Assembly (NCBI GenBank): GCA_023053575.1 | Contig: JAKZAP010000021.1 | Coordinates: 11,842,212 to 11,906,211 of the forward strand | From: Branchinecta lynchi | Lineage: Eukaryota; Arthropoda; Branchiopoda; Anostraca; Branchinectidae | DNA: 64,000 bases | Reading direction: 5' to 3' | Shown: positions 41,401-45,570 of the stretch, one piece after another | Numbering within the stretch: position 1 is the first letter of the stretch | Layout of the letters: each line of letters begins with the position of its first letter | The notes under the pieces: generated by a model | What the model was told of the DNA's origin: nothing | Database searches by the model: none | The model's input: only the letters and a program-made list of their open reading frames with translations | Program-made: the position numbers and the translations under genes

Positions 41401-42646
41401 TAACTAACCACTAAAAGCATGCCCCAGCATCTGCCCAGCATGGTTATCAAAATAGGGCTTAGTGTAATAGACTGATGGGGGGAGGGGGATATCCAGCCTA
41501 GACAAAGTTTATAATTTCCAATAGATATTACAGAAATATCCTTTTTAAAACAGGTTTAGATAGAAGTAAAGGCATATAATAGCGTGGCTACTATCTGATG
41601 CTTTTTCCACTGAGCCATCTATCAGTTGACAATGATCCAGCAATGATCCTCCTACCTTTTAGCTTTGGGTTTCAGGTCAAAACTATCTCTGTACCTTGCT
41701 TTTGATGATAAATCAAAACTGATCTATCATGAAGACAGTTGTTAATCCTTAAAAATAACCGGCTTTTCTGAAAATTAGTCAACCTTTTTTCAAGACTGTC
41801 ATTTCTTTGTTAGGGTAGCTACTAAAAAAATAACTTTCCAATTCTGATCTTTTGGTCACAGGATTATGATTCTCCTGAACTTTAGCTTTGGTTTGAGCTC
41901 AATAATACCTCAATAACTTGCTGCTAAGTATCCCAATTCTAGATTTGAAAAACACTGTTTACAATGGGAGTGTGCCGGCAGCATGGCGATACGTGTTCAA
42001 AAATTGCGTAATTTTGCGATAAAACTATTCCGAGAATGATGACGTCACACAGCAAACGTTGGTCTGGCCGCCATCTTGTCTGTAATTTTTATTGAAACTG
42101 GGTGTTGTTTTTTTGCATTGGGAGCAGATTATGGTGCATTATAAGAGGAACTGGGAATAAGATGCACAACCAGCTATTTCCTGGTGTAGCCAGTTACGGA
42201 TATTCAGTCCTAGGTATCAATAAATTCTTCTAGGAAAGTTCAGGTCCTTTTTTGTACCTTAGATTACATGCAATTGTTTAATGATAATATAAGCAAATAT
42301 CACCAATGTCCTTATAAAATCTAGGATTTTTTCCTGAATACAGTGGTATATTTGAAACATTTTTTCAGTTGTTTTAGACTGAAAAATTACGATAAATTCC
42401 CAGCAATTAATTTTTCCTTACGAAAAAATCGGCGCTACTACCGGTAGGACTTTTTGTGGCTACCCTATCTTTGTTGCCCCTGCCGCCCATCAAATGCATC
42501 AAACATTTTGCTTAATTATGCTATGAAGGCTCTGGTGGGTTTACACTTGCTTACCTGCCAAGGATTTCTTTTGGCTCATATTTGGCATAAAATCCTTTTG
42601 CAGCATCAGGATCAGGCAAAGAATCATCTGTGAGATCTCGAGCCAT
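5340..42646 (-). CDS. PHKG: phosphorylase kinase catalytic gamma subunit, complete nine-exon gene
   Basis: Ca2+-dependent Ser/Thr kinase subunit that phosphorylates and activates glycogen phosphorylase in the cytosolic phosphorylase kinase complex. Coding exons in order: 42646-42555, 41049-40877, 35535-35415, 32225-32062, 28804-28714, 23730-23594, 18819-18722, 8385-8227, 5474-5340. Together they are 1170 nt, a 389-residue protein plus stop, against about 387 in vertebrates. All eight introns are GT-AG and the phases match. Visible motifs: glycine loop GRGVSS (30-35), Lys52, Glu75, HRD 149-151, Asn156, DFG 169-171, APE 193-195, then the tail with TPEPL, DPYRSR and YGHWVKKG. The activation loop has Asp184 where the family carries a fixed acidic residue (Glu182 in rabbit muscle gamma). 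The usual Cys of CGTP is Val186. The introns are full of transposons but every exon is intact. Upstream non-coding exons and the promoter are not identified. Confidence 0.95.
5602..6319 (+). mobile_element. repeat family B, copy 2, split by element N
   Basis: Left terminus GCGTGTTCCACCCT and right terminus AGGGTGGAACACGC. The body matches other B copies until about 5840, is interrupted by a different inverted-repeat element, and resumes near 6264 at GTTGGAACG. B is therefore older than N at this site. Confidence 0.8.
5848..6261. mobile_element. inverted-repeat element N nested in family B
   Basis: Termini GGCGTATTCTCGCCGTTCC and its near-perfect inverse at 6243-6261, followed inward by GAGGACTCC/GGAGTCCTC. 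About 414 bp with no coding capacity. The target duplication is not clear. Confidence 0.75.
6353..7257 (+). pseudogene. non-LTR retrotransposon 3-prime fragment
   Basis: The peptide around 6480-6560 contains [13 protein letters not shown]. It matches the [14 protein letters not shown] block of the retrotransposon at 20435-20740, so this is the C-terminal end of a reverse-transcriptase ORF. Near 7195 there is a short GGCG...CGCC stem followed by AATAAATAAATAG, a tail typical of this LINE group. 5-prime truncated. Confidence 0.5.
7380..7400 (+). repeat. uninterrupted run of 21 G
   Basis: A homopolymer of G with further G-runs at 7434-7443 and 7795-7806. The run is in a PHKG intron, so the transcript would carry C-runs; the G-rich strand could form quadruplexes. 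The exact length is prone to sequencing error. Confidence 0.8.
7871..8127. mobile_element. MITE family A, copy 3 (compact)
   Basis: TA flanks at 7869-7870 and 8128-8129, left terminus GTTGCG, right terminus CGGAAC. It consists almost wholly of GATACCATGGTATC and GATACCACGGT palindromic words; the core block seen in copy 1 is absent. Confidence 0.8.
8227..8385 (-). CDS. PHKG: PHKG coding exon 8 (calmodulin-binding tail)
   Basis: Acceptor TATTTTCTAG, donor AAG|GTACGC, phase 0 on both sides, 53 codons. Reads [17 protein letters not shown], then [20 protein letters not shown]. This basic amphipathic segment corresponds to the autoinhibitory, calmodulin-binding part of the family. Here it is the arthropod-type TPEPL form, not the vertebrate sequence. 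Confidence 0.92.
8520..8706. mobile_element. MITE family K, copy 1
   Basis: Inverted-repeat element whose interior is a near-palindrome of CAGTATTTGCTACTGGGATT and TAATCTTATCTC words. The right end CGGAGAAACTTTTTACAGT is clear and the left end decayed. Confidence 0.65.
8751..8950. repeat. imperfect foldback, arms about 70 bp
   Basis: The left arm carries CCTGAAATCGACTCGGACAA and later AGGTTAATTTCTTCCTCGGA. The right arm is the inverse, with TCCGAGGAAGAAACTAACCT and TTTGTCTGGGTCGATTTAAG. Probably a MITE; no target duplication was established. Confidence 0.7.
9163..9722 (+). pseudogene. non-LTR retrotransposon 3-prime end
   Basis: The frame at 9163-9393 ends in [20 protein letters not shown]. 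This has the form of LINE reverse-transcriptase C-termini (RKSFVP...LWN). A ~300-bp untranslated stretch follows and ends in an (AATTG)n-type tail at 9695-9722. The upstream part is missing. Confidence 0.5.
9841..10412 (+). mobile_element. repeat family B, copy 3, split by palindrome C
   Basis: Termini GCGTGTTCC at 9842 and GGAACACGC at 10412. The family C foldback sits inside, flanked by the duplicated B sequence TACGTAGTTAC (9859-9869 and 10175-10185). Confidence 0.85.
9870..10174. mobile_element. family C foldback element with 129-bp perfect palindrome
   Basis: Positions 9910-10038 and 10044-10172 are exact inverse complements, 129 bp each, separated by AAAAG. The outer left end is ATAAATATTCTTTGAGCCC. 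The element is bracketed by an 11-bp direct repeat, TACGTAGTTAC, which is sequence of the host family B copy. No transposase is encoded. The 9-11 bp duplications seen for this family resemble Mutator-type transposition; that is inference. Confidence 0.9.
10875..12165 (-). pseudogene. non-LTR retrotransposon reverse transcriptase, decayed
   Basis: Minus-strand translation with several frame breaks gives, in order: [25 protein letters not shown], motif [14 protein letters not shown] (near 11740), motif [13 protein letters not shown] (near 11585), and catalytic KYVDDLS (near 11500). The C-terminal thumb and connection region follows ([14 protein letters not shown], 10875-11213). Catalytic residues persist but stops and shifts make it inactive. 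It lies inside PHKG intron 7 in the same direction as the gene. Confidence 0.85.
12166..12890. other. non-coding, nothing recognised
   Basis: No motif-bearing frame or family shared elsewhere in the window was found. A short inverted pair GGGATGATAG...CATCCCTATC lies near 12183-12205. Confidence 0.35.
12898..13045. mobile_element. MITE family K, copy 2
   Basis: Left end TA|CACTGCAAAAAGTTTCTCCG. The interior has the same CAGTATTTGCTACTGGGATT palindromic words as the copies at 8520, 23164 and 23400. The right end is lost. Confidence 0.7.
13050..13920. other. non-coding, nothing recognised
   Basis: No gene was seen. A short perfect inverted word, TTCGCTTTTCGAAAAGCGAA, occurs at 13369-13388. 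The frames are short and without motifs. Confidence 0.35.
13925..14395 (+). pseudogene. non-LTR retrotransposon C-terminal fragment
   Basis: The plus-strand frame ends with [16 protein letters not shown], then [15 protein letters not shown]. This follows the NFFS-x-RVVN...FKRRLD pattern of LINE reverse-transcriptase C-termini. Only the last ~100 residues of the ORF and a short 3-prime trailer are present. Confidence 0.6.
14593..15676 (+). mobile_element. Helentron-like element G, copy 1
   Basis: Starts with the near-palindrome TTGGATCCCAAAACG. A (GTCY)n box (GTCCGTCCGTCTGTCTGT) follows near 14643, then degenerate ~120-bp tandem units carrying GTTCGTCCGGAATCCGG. It ends in CTGAAACCTTTGGTCTTGT. 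This layout (subterminal inverted repeats, GTCY microsatellite, central tandem repeats) is that of Helentron-associated non-autonomous elements; the assignment is inferred from structure only. A foreign segment lies at 15365-15578. Confidence 0.7.
15365..15578 (+). repeat. segment R, inverse copy of the coilin-like intron end
   Basis: About 200 bp here match, on the opposite strand, 54597-54805, which is the 3-prime end of the coilin-like intron. Shared blocks include GATCCTCAGGAAGAAGGAGT and GGTACCCGGAGATTCTGCAT. The match stops close to the coilin-like splice acceptor. Element G sequence surrounds it here, so it may be captured DNA. Confidence 0.7.
15680..16080. other. non-coding, nothing recognised
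   Basis: AT-rich towards its end. No gene or shared repeat identified. Confidence 0.35.
16105..16430 (-). mobile_element. repeat family E, copy 1
   Basis: Inverted termini of the TTAAAGTTTAACTGAAAAG type at both ends (here CTTAAAGTTTAACTTAAAAG and CAATTAAACTTTAAA). Interior blocks are TCTGCTCTAGTTATGAC, CGTCCCCACAACG and AACGAAGTAACGCATTTTC. A second copy follows in opposite orientation. Confidence 0.75.
16467..16924 (+). mobile_element. repeat family E, copy 2
   Basis: Starts AAAGTTTAACCGAAAAGGGC and ends CAGTTAAACTTTAAT. It is in opposite orientation to copy 1, 36 bp away, so the two can pair as a large inverted repeat. Non-coding. Confidence 0.75.
17409..17699 (-). mobile_element. repeat family B, copy 4
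   Basis: Full-length, about 290 bp. ACAAAG precedes it at 17402-17407 and follows it at 17700-17705, a probable target duplication. Confidence 0.8.
17762..17937 (+). mobile_element. repeat family B, copy 5 (partial)
   Basis: Right half of a B element from CGGGCGAACCCGACCAATCA to AGTAACTAT, opposite in orientation to copy 4. Confidence 0.7.
17940..18229. other. non-coding, nothing recognised
   Basis: No gene or shared repeat seen. Confidence 0.3.
18230..18490 (+). repeat. LINE 3-prime tail
   Basis: T-rich trailer with the block TACTCCACTGTTTTC, then GTGGGTCAAAAATAAATAAT. It resembles the end of the retrotransposon at 26820-26885 (TACTCCGCTGTTACG...AGCGGGTCATAAATAAAT). Confidence 0.4.
18722..18819 (-). 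CDS. PHKG: PHKG coding exon 7 (end of kinase domain)
   Basis: Acceptor ATTTTTCAG, donor CTG|GTAATT. Reads [19 protein letters not shown], then [11 protein letters not shown]. This is the last helix region of the kinase fold with the conserved Arg of the xxxRLT motif. Confidence 0.94.
19068..19330 (-). repeat. repeat family E, decayed fragment
   Basis: Begins TATTAAAGTTTAAATGAAAAG and has CGCGGAGAATTTGAATTTCA, both family E blocks. Just before it, at 19040-19066, is an AAATAAATAAATAAATAG tail of a LINE. Confidence 0.5.
19446..19690 (+). pseudogene. possible LINE 3-prime end
   Basis: A 70-residue frame ends in [11 protein letters not shown] and is followed by TATATAAATAATAAATAAAT. The frame-plus-tail layout fits a truncated LINE but I see no diagnostic motif. 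Confidence 0.3.
19815..20045 (+). repeat. tandem repeat, ~88-bp unit, about 2.6 copies
   Basis: Units begin TTTCTAAATAAAATAATCAA at 19815, 19903 and 19990 and contain AAGTACATCAATAAACAAAA and CACACCGTAGCTCGTAGTAA. The copies are almost identical, so the array is recent. Confidence 0.9.
20330..20765 (-). pseudogene. non-LTR retrotransposon C-terminal fragment with tail
   Basis: The minus-strand frame 20740-20435 reads [19 protein letters not shown], then [16 protein letters not shown] and [14 protein letters not shown]. This is a well-known C-terminal pattern of LINE reverse transcriptases. The 3-prime side ends in a (TTGAAA)n-like tail, seen as repeated TTTCAA at 20328-20350. 5-prime truncated. 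Confidence 0.7.
20811..20827 (+). repeat. G homopolymer run
   Basis: About 17 consecutive G immediately after GACGAGGTC. Confidence 0.7.
20998..21418. mobile_element. hAT-like non-autonomous element F, copy 1
   Basis: Termini CAGAGATGGGCGAATC and GATTCGCCCATCTCTG. The interior is dominated by GGATTCGAATCC words and a GGCCGGATTC block. Flanks CGCCGAAG and CCACGAAG agree at 6 of 8 positions. The copy at 59730 has an exact 8-bp duplication. Confidence 0.8.
21481..21725. mobile_element. MITE with TTGTATCGGAATTCCATAC termini
   Basis: The termini are inverse copies of about 20 bp and more, flanked by TAA on both sides (21478-21480 and 21726-21728). It interrupts a family C fragment (CTTGGCCCTTCTTGACGG before, CCTTCTTGACAAGGGTCC after). 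A 3-bp TAA duplication fits PIF/Harbinger-type MITEs. Confidence 0.7.
21740..22479. other. non-coding, nothing recognised
   Basis: No gene recognised; T-rich between 21970 and 22150. Confidence 0.35.
22480..22790. repeat. dispersed repeat P, copy 1
   Basis: Matches 29400-29710 over most of its length, with shared blocks TTTTAAGCCTTTTTC, GCGTGATACAC, TTAGAATGTA and GTAGGTTGCGTT. Function unknown. Confidence 0.6.
23164..23345. mobile_element. MITE family K, copy 3
   Basis: Left part AAAAAGTTTCTCCGAGTAAG and an internal near-palindrome of CAGTATTTGCTACTGGGA words. The right end is decayed. Confidence 0.7.
23400..23569. mobile_element. MITE family K, copy 4, complete
   Basis: 170 bp with termini CACTGTAAAAAGTTTTTCCG and CGGAGAAACTTTTTACAGTG, flanked by TA at 23398-23399 and 23570-23571. 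It ends about 22 bp from the PHKG exon 6 donor, inside intron 6. Confidence 0.85.
23594..23730 (-). CDS. PHKG: PHKG coding exon 6 (kinase C-lobe)
   Basis: Acceptor TTTATTTCAG, donor G|GTAAGT. Encodes [34 protein letters not shown] and SPKWDDIT, typical of the gamma subunit. A family K MITE ends only about 22 bp beyond the donor. Confidence 0.96.
23914..24234. mobile_element. MITE T with GTTGCGTTTTT termini
   Basis: Termini GTTGCGTTTTTTTATCTG and CAGATAAAAACGCAAC, flanked by TA. The interior (TCTCCGTTCTCG-type words) differs entirely from family A although the outer terminus is the same. Confidence 0.8.
24240..25560. other. non-coding, no gene recognised
   Basis: Contains a local inverted arrangement of CCGAGCCGAAGGCGAGGT around 24470-24525 and T-rich sequence near 25310-25430. 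No coding motif. Confidence 0.35.
25580..26885 (+). pseudogene. non-LTR retrotransposon, nearly intact reverse transcriptase half
   Basis: Open frame from about 25580: [19 protein letters not shown], then [16 protein letters not shown], motif [15 protein letters not shown], motif [14 protein letters not shown], and YADNILLVS. The catalytic YADD is YADN here, losing the second Asp. The frame runs into TAA at 26499 in a T-run. Shifted by one base, it continues as [12 protein letters not shown] to IPEPD and a stop near 26687. The 3-prime end has a CCGCTGTTACG...AGCGG stem and an (ATAA)n tail. It lies antisense to PHKG in intron 5, 5-prime truncated. Confidence 0.9.
26890..27219. other. non-coding, short AGT microsatellite
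   Basis: A (TAG)n run sits at 26891-26909. The remainder shows nothing recognised. Confidence 0.4.
27220..27360 (+). repeat. dispersed repeat J, copy 2
   Basis: Shares AATAACAAAACCAAAGTTGC, CATCGCCCCAATCGTACAGC and the GTTTTTTCATTACAG end with 3240-3440. Confidence 0.5.
27413..27547 (+). repeat. repeat family C, half copy
   Basis: One arm of the foldback: CAGGTTTGTTTCCTTCCCCG to CTGACGTATCCG, then GGGCTCAAAGAATATTT. Lacking its partner arm, it is not palindromic. Confidence 0.75.
28041..28310. mobile_element. MITE Q with GTTGCGTTTT termini
   Basis: 270 bp with 29-30 bp perfect inverted termini starting GTTGCGTTTTATTTGAAGTT. The flanks are GA and TC, not TA, so the target duplication is unclear. 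It shares only the outermost 10 bp with families A and T. Confidence 0.8.
28313..28690 (+). mobile_element. repeat family E, copy 3
   Basis: Carries CTAGTTATCCATCATACATT, GGTACCTCTATGCGCTTGTA and CAGTTATACTTTAAG, all family E blocks. It abuts MITE Q on its left and ends about 24 bp from PHKG exon 5. Confidence 0.7.
28714..28804 (-). CDS. PHKG: PHKG coding exon 5 (activation loop, APE)
   Basis: Acceptor TTATTTTAG, donor CT|GTGAGT. Reads [18 protein letters not shown], then GYGKEVDL. The family's GTP-x-YLAPE motif is intact, while the preceding Cys is Val. Confidence 0.94.
28810..29160. other. non-coding, nothing recognised
   Basis: An open frame crosses it but has no motif and runs into the family C fragment. 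Confidence 0.3.
29165..29258 (-). repeat. repeat family C, fragment
   Basis: TATTCAAACAATGTTTACAA through TTTCGGCCCTTCTTGGCAAG, one arm of the foldback. Confidence 0.75.
29400..29710. repeat. dispersed repeat P, copy 2
   Basis: Matches 22480-22790; see that entry. Confidence 0.6.
29718..30412 (+). mobile_element. repeat family E, copy 4, split by family C
   Basis: Starts TTTAAAGTTTAACTGAAAAG and ends CAGTTAAACTTTAAG. The family C copy at 30014-30232 interrupts it. The 11-bp GATTTAAATTT occurs once on each side of that insertion. Confidence 0.85.
30014..30232. mobile_element. family C foldback element inside family E
   Basis: Begins ATTCAAACAATGTTTACAAC and ends AGCTTGGGCTCAAAGAA. It holds two partial inverted arms around 30020-30080 and a direct repeat of the GTTGTAAACATTGTTTGAAT block. 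Target duplication GATTTAAATTT at 30003-30013 and 30233-30243. Confidence 0.8.
30413..31009. other. non-coding, nothing recognised
   Basis: No motif-bearing frame or shared repeat. Confidence 0.3.
31010..31300 (+). repeat. dispersed repeat J, copy 3
   Basis: Shares the ACAAAATCAAAGCCAACCGA and CGACCAAATCGAGCAGCAAA region with the copies at 3240 and 27220. Confidence 0.45.
31340..31738. other. non-coding, nothing recognised
   Basis: No gene or shared repeat seen. Confidence 0.3.
31739..31858 (+). repeat. family C relative
   Basis: GAAGAGGACCCTTGTCAAGA, then GGGCCGAAA and CAGCTTGGGCTGAAGAAATA. The AAATATGATTCGCTGTCAGC version differs from family C but matches a fragment at 59540-59600. Confidence 0.6.
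32062..32225 (-). CDS. PHKG: PHKG coding exon 4 (catalytic loop, DFG)
   Basis: Acceptor ATTTTTAAG, donor G|GTGAGT. Encodes [10 protein letters not shown], the catalytic loop [15 protein letters not shown] and the metal-binding DFGFAKQL. The final G joins exon 5 to make Asp184 of the activation loop. Confidence 0.96.
32270..32352 (-). repeat. repeat family E, fragment next to PHKG exon 4
   Basis: GGGCTCTAGTATTAACGTTG and GAGAATTTGAATTCCAACGA match the right-hand part of family E. It lies about 45 bp from the exon 4 acceptor. Confidence 0.5.
32365..32655. mobile_element. MITE family A, copy 4
   Basis: Left terminus TTA|GTTGCGTTTTTGCAG. The core block AAGTCATCTCA appears in the opposite orientation to copy 1. 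The right end GATACCATGGTATCTGG is partly decayed and runs straight into element G copy 2. Confidence 0.75.
32656..33570 (-). mobile_element. Helentron-like element G, copy 2
   Basis: Reverse orientation: CTGGGATCCCAAAAATC at the left, degenerate tandem units with TTCCGAGTGAACTACTTGTC. The (GTCY)n box is inverted at about 33515 (ACAGACAGACGGACAA), followed by TAGATATCCCTCCACTT. Confidence 0.7.
33600..34560. other. non-coding, nothing recognised
   Basis: A 105-residue frame (33887-34204) has no motif. Repeated GATACTT and GATACTC words occur at 34285-34375. The poly-A run 34581-34599 may be the end of a retroposed fragment. Confidence 0.35.
34600..34949. other. AT-rich non-coding
   Basis: AT-rich; nothing recognised before MITE A copy 5. 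Confidence 0.3.
34950..35259. mobile_element. MITE family A, copy 5
   Basis: Right terminus CTGCAAAAACGCAAC followed by TA. It carries the core block AAGTGAGATGACTTTTCA and the palindromic GATACCACGATAACTG words. The left boundary is uncertain. Confidence 0.75.
35415..35535 (-). CDS. PHKG: PHKG coding exon 3 (hinge region)
   Basis: Acceptor TTTATAG, donor AA|GTAAGT. Reads [11 protein letters not shown], then [14 protein letters not shown], the interlobe hinge. It was found by translating between the neighbouring exons; the phases fit on both sides. Confidence 0.93.
35748..36005 (+). repeat. unit I, copy 1, with exon-like core
   Basis: Shared with 53288-53540. Core 35774-35940 (167 nt) is preceded by a CATGCTGCAG acceptor and followed by AGAAGAAA|GTGAGT. 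It reads without stops as [14 protein letters not shown], then [16 protein letters not shown]. After the donor both copies continue with TCCAAAAACGCATA and GCTGCAGCAGCGATGCGGCA. I do not recognise the peptide. It could be an exon carried by a repeat or a segmental duplicate. Confidence 0.6.
36086..36278. mobile_element. repeat family C copy with 9-bp duplication
   Basis: Begins ATTCAAACAG-type terminus and ends near CTCAAAGAATATT. TTTAACATT occurs at 36077-36085 and 36279-36287. Contains parts of both arms but the centre is rearranged. Confidence 0.7.
36279..36610 (+). repeat. direct repeat, ~171-bp spacing
   Basis: An ~80-bp block with CAATTCTGTTACCAAAAC and TGTGATCTTTTCAAGCTT-type sequence occurs at 36323 and 36494. 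A second shared block (GTGACAGA, AAATTGTCCAAAAGCTTGAA) at 36428 recurs at 37418. Confidence 0.7.
36623..36958. mobile_element. hAT-like element with G/C-run end
   Basis: Left CAGAGGTGTTACTAGCC, right inverse of CAGGGGCGTCACGACTGG, with GTCCTAAT/GTCCTAAC flanking. The body is made of AAAAATCGACT-type words. A G-run followed by a C-run (36917-36941) forms a local palindrome. Confidence 0.6.
36960..37550. other. non-coding, fragments of the 36323 repeat
   Basis: Includes (ATAACA)-rich simple sequence at 37128-37182 and the repeat block at 37418-37490. No gene recognised. Confidence 0.4.
37554..37835 (+). mobile_element. repeat family B, copy 6
   Basis: Termini GCGTGTTCCATCC and GGGTGGAACACGC. 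TCTTC occurs just outside both ends. Confidence 0.8.
37866..39245 (+). mobile_element. Helentron-like element H, copy 1
   Basis: Begins CAAGAGCTACGAGCTCATAT. Successive ~120-240 bp units follow with TCCCCCTCCCTCCACTCCCC and TTTCATTCAAAT/TTTCATCGTCC blocks. Near 39180 it has an inverted (GTCY)n box (ACAGACAGACAGACGGACAG), then TTGCGATCGCTATATGGCAC. Same architecture as element G but a different sequence. Non-coding. Confidence 0.7.
39325..40868 (+). mobile_element. repeat family C copy, split by a hAT-like element
   Basis: The family C sequence TTGCCAAGAA...GTAGCTGACGT is interrupted at 39408 and resumes at 40797 with GCTGACGTATCCATTT, then CAGCTTGGACTCAAAGAGTA. The end lies about 10 bp from the PHKG exon 2 donor. 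Confidence 0.85.
39408..40796. mobile_element. hAT-like element D, copy 1, exact 8-bp duplication
   Basis: 1389 bp with termini CAGGGGCGTCGCAAG and CTTGCGACGCCCCTG. GCTGACGT is present at 39400-39407 and 40797-40804. The interior carries repeated ATTCGGTA words and no transposase frame, so it is non-autonomous. CAGGG termini plus an 8-bp duplication are the hAT signature. Confidence 0.92.
40877..41049 (-). CDS. PHKG: PHKG coding exon 2 (kinase N-lobe)
   Basis: Acceptor TTTCTAG, donor A|GTGAGT. Encodes [12 protein letters not shown], the AVK lysine (Lys52) and the helix-C glutamate (Glu75). Its last base completes Ile89. A family C repeat ends within about 10 bp of this donor. Confidence 0.95.
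41050..42263. other. PHKG intron 1, nothing further recognised
   Basis: No shared repeat seen before 42264. The least repetitive PHKG intron stretch in the window. Confidence 0.35.
42264..42480 (+). repeat. dispersed repeat S, copy 1
   Basis: Matches 43280-43495, with GATTACATGCAATT, TTTTAGACTGAAAAA, AAATTCCCAGCAATT and GGTAGGACTTTTTGTGGCTA. It ends about 75 bp from the PHKG exon 1 donor. Confidence 0.75.
42555..42646 (-). CDS. PHKG: PHKG coding exon 1 (N-terminus)
   Basis: Starts at the ATG in context AGGAATGG and reads [14 protein letters not shown], then YEPKEILG. This aligns with the vertebrate start (MTRDEALPD...YEPKEILG). The donor is AG|GTAAGC, with the last two bases completing Arg31 with exon 2. 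The upstream 5-prime UTR extent is unknown. Confidence 0.93.
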
Positions 42647-43103
42647 TCCTATGATCGAGGTCTGAGCAGCTTGGTCTTCAAGAATAAAATTTATATCTGT
42701 GCTAAATTAGCTTTTCTTCATTAGGTTTTCAATCCCCCTCAGACATTTCAAACAAACTAGACAAGGAACCAAATTTAGGTATTATTATCTCCAAACCATT
42801 AATATCAACATTTAAACAAATCGCCAAAAGTGGTGTTCAGTGTTGCCAATGCGTGGAATGAAATGGTACCAGAAAACGCCCGAAAATGTACCAACTGACC
42901 AAAACGTTGTACCACCTCAAGAAAGGTTTTCCCACGCGTTGCGCTTCGCGCAACACGCGGATCGTTTTCGGCAAACAGTAGCCTACACTACAAGACATTT
43001 TTTTGTACCCATTTCTTTGCTGAAAATACTTATCAGACCCTTCTTTCCTCGACCGAGGCCAGCCTGGGTTCAGCCCCAAAATTATCACAATGTGTGACAG
43101 GAC

Positions 43104-43275
43104 CAGGGGCGTCGCAACTACATTTTCGGTGTGTGTGTGTGGGGGGGGGGGATTTTACCGAATCTTTGAAACAATTTACCGAATCCTAGAAACTGAGCAT
43201 TCGAGCTTTAAATTATGAAACAGAAATGATTACGTAGGAAGAATAACAATCATGGGCAGCATGAAAGACGATAAG
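43104..43275 (-). mobile_element. hAT-like element D, terminal fragment
   Basis: Starts CAGGGGCGTCGCAAC and contains TTTTCGGTGTGTGTGTG, a G-run, then AAGACGATAAG. It is one end only; repeat S copy 2 follows directly. Confidence 0.75.
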
Positions 43276-43279
43276 ATAA

Positions 43280-43495
43280 GATTACATGCAATTATCTAAT
43301 GACCGATGGCCTTATTAAATGTAGAATTTTTTCCTCAATACAATGGTGTATTTAAAACATTCTTGTCAGCTGTTTTAGACTGAAAAAAATTGATAATAAT
43401 TATGATAAATTCCCAGCAATTCGTTTTTAATTACGAAAAAATCGGCAAATCGACGCTACTGTCGGTAGGACTGTTGGTGGCTACCCTACCGTTGG
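43280..43495 (+). repeat. dispersed repeat S, copy 2
   Basis: See 42264-42480. The two copies differ by small indels, including an extra AATCGGC. Confidence 0.7.
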
Positions 43496-43744
43496 CGTTG
43501 CGTTCAACCATAAACCTCTTACCCTATGCCAAATACTGGGTGTACCTATCATTTAGCATAGCCTATGCCTAATGCTGGTTACCCTATGCCAAATGCTGAA
43601 TACCTGTTCATACCCTAATCCTGACCTGTATCACTAAAGGTGTATTGTGATTGCTTTATTTGTGTTGCTTGACTGATCACCAGTATTTTCTTGGGTCAGA
43701 GTATCAAACATGAAGTGTATTCAGGATTAGGCATAGGTTACAGT

Positions 43745-45057
43745 CAGGGGCGTCGCTTTTTGTTCGGTATTTTTTCGATGGCAGAACTATTCGGTATACT
43801 TACGGGGATTCGGTAGTTATACAGAATTCTAAATAGGCTACATGTACAAATCTCTTTGGTATAATGATCGGGATTCGGTATAAGTGCCAGTAGTTGGTAG
43901 TTATCACGAATTTGGTTAGAGAATTTACAGAAATCATTTGGTAATTTTTCGATGCCGGAACTATTCGGTATATTTATGGAGATTCCGTAGTTACACAGAA
44001 TCCCGAATAAGCAATTGGTTCAAAATTATTCGGTATCATGATCAGGATTCGGTAATTTATTCAGTATAATTTCTAGGATTAGGAAGTTAACCACGAATCC
44101 TGACTTCGTTCCAGTTCCGACGGAAGTATACCGATCAAGAAGATTGTTCGGTAGTCTTTCAATAGCAAAACAATTCGGTATAATAACCGGGATACGGTAG
44201 TTATACAGAATCCCGAACATGCTATCGGTCTAAACTTATTCGGTATAATAACTGTGATTAGGTAATTTATTCGTTATAATTGCCAGGATTCGGAAGTTAC
44301 CACAAAGCTAGAAACTAGAGGTCGAGCGAAGCACTGGTCGCAGACAAAAGGGATGATTTATGATACCATTGATAGTCCTTACTTTTTTGGGTCCCCAAAA
44401 GAATATCTAATCATAAATATTTCGAAAATTCGACCTGCAGCACTTTTCGTAATATTCTCTATTTTGTGGAAGGGCGCGTCATTTGAAGGGGGTTTTAAGC
44501 CAATTTTAGGATTGAGATTTTCAAACATTAAAAGCTAGAATTTGGACGGAAATTAAATTTGGCAGGAAAAAGCAAAACAAAAAACTTCGCCGGCGGCGCT
44601 CACTTTATGTGATTATGGGTAGTATATTAACTAGACTACAGTTGCTGCTGCTGCCGGAACGTCGCTCCATCCGGTTTCTGGAACTTCGTAAGAGTCTCGG
44701 TATTTAATCAACGGTAAATGATAGAATTTGTAAGAGAAGCAGTCAAATTTAGCCTACAGACAAAAATGGATTTCAAAAATGTTCGCCTGTGGCGCTCGAT
44801 TTAGTTTTATATCGGCTATAATAGATAGAAGCTGTTACAGCAATCATGACCTTCAATATATTCTACATGTGGCCTTCGCCGAAACGCCGCCTAATAGTTG
44901 GCTTATCGTCTTTCATGCTGCCCTTTATTGTTACTCTTGCTAAGTAATCGTTTCTGTTCCATAATTTAAAGCTCGAATTCTTAGTTCTAGGATTCGGTAA
45001 AATTTTGGCTCTGTACCCCCCCCCCCCCCCACCGAAAATGCACTTGCGACGCCCCTG
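43745..45057. mobile_element. hAT-like element D, copy 2
   Basis: 1313 bp, same family and orientation as the copy at 39408. Flanked by GTTACAGT (43737-43744) and GGTACAGT (45058-45065), agreeing at 7 of 8 positions. No coding capacity. Confidence 0.88.
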
Positions 45058-45339
45058 GGTACAGTAGAGGAATGCTTATTTGAACACTTGTCTAACTGTT
45101 TCACTAGCCTGTCTTTGTTACTTACTTATAAAACAGTCAAATGGAAAAGAAAAATAACAAACTTCATATCAGCTGATAGCCAACTATTTCAGGATTATCC
45201 TGGCATAAGCTTCGAGTAGGAATTCAGCTAAATGTTATTTTACTCTAAATCTATAAATGTACTACGTCTTCTATTTGAGGCTTCTATTGGGTCAAACCGC
45301 CATATTCTTGGCTGAAGGTACGTTCCTCCTGGCATGGTG

Positions 45340-45440
45340 TCGTGACAAGAAGGGCAGAAATATCGCTGATGAAGAATCGTAGCTGACGCATCCGTTTTAA
45401 ACAATGTTTGAGTAAAAGTCTTCAAAATTGTGAAAGGAAA
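45340..45440 (+). repeat. repeat family C, fragment
   Basis: ACAAGAAGGGCAGAAATATC through AGCTGACGCATCCGTTTTAA. Confidence 0.7.
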
Positions 45441-45570
45441 ACAAGGTTGCAGTTGAGTCACTTAACTTTTTTAACAGCAAAATACTCAAAAAGTGATAAA
45501 AAGGTGATTGGAAACACGTTTTAAGCAAGTAGGCTATTTTATGGTAAAAAATTTCTGATTTGGCTTTTAA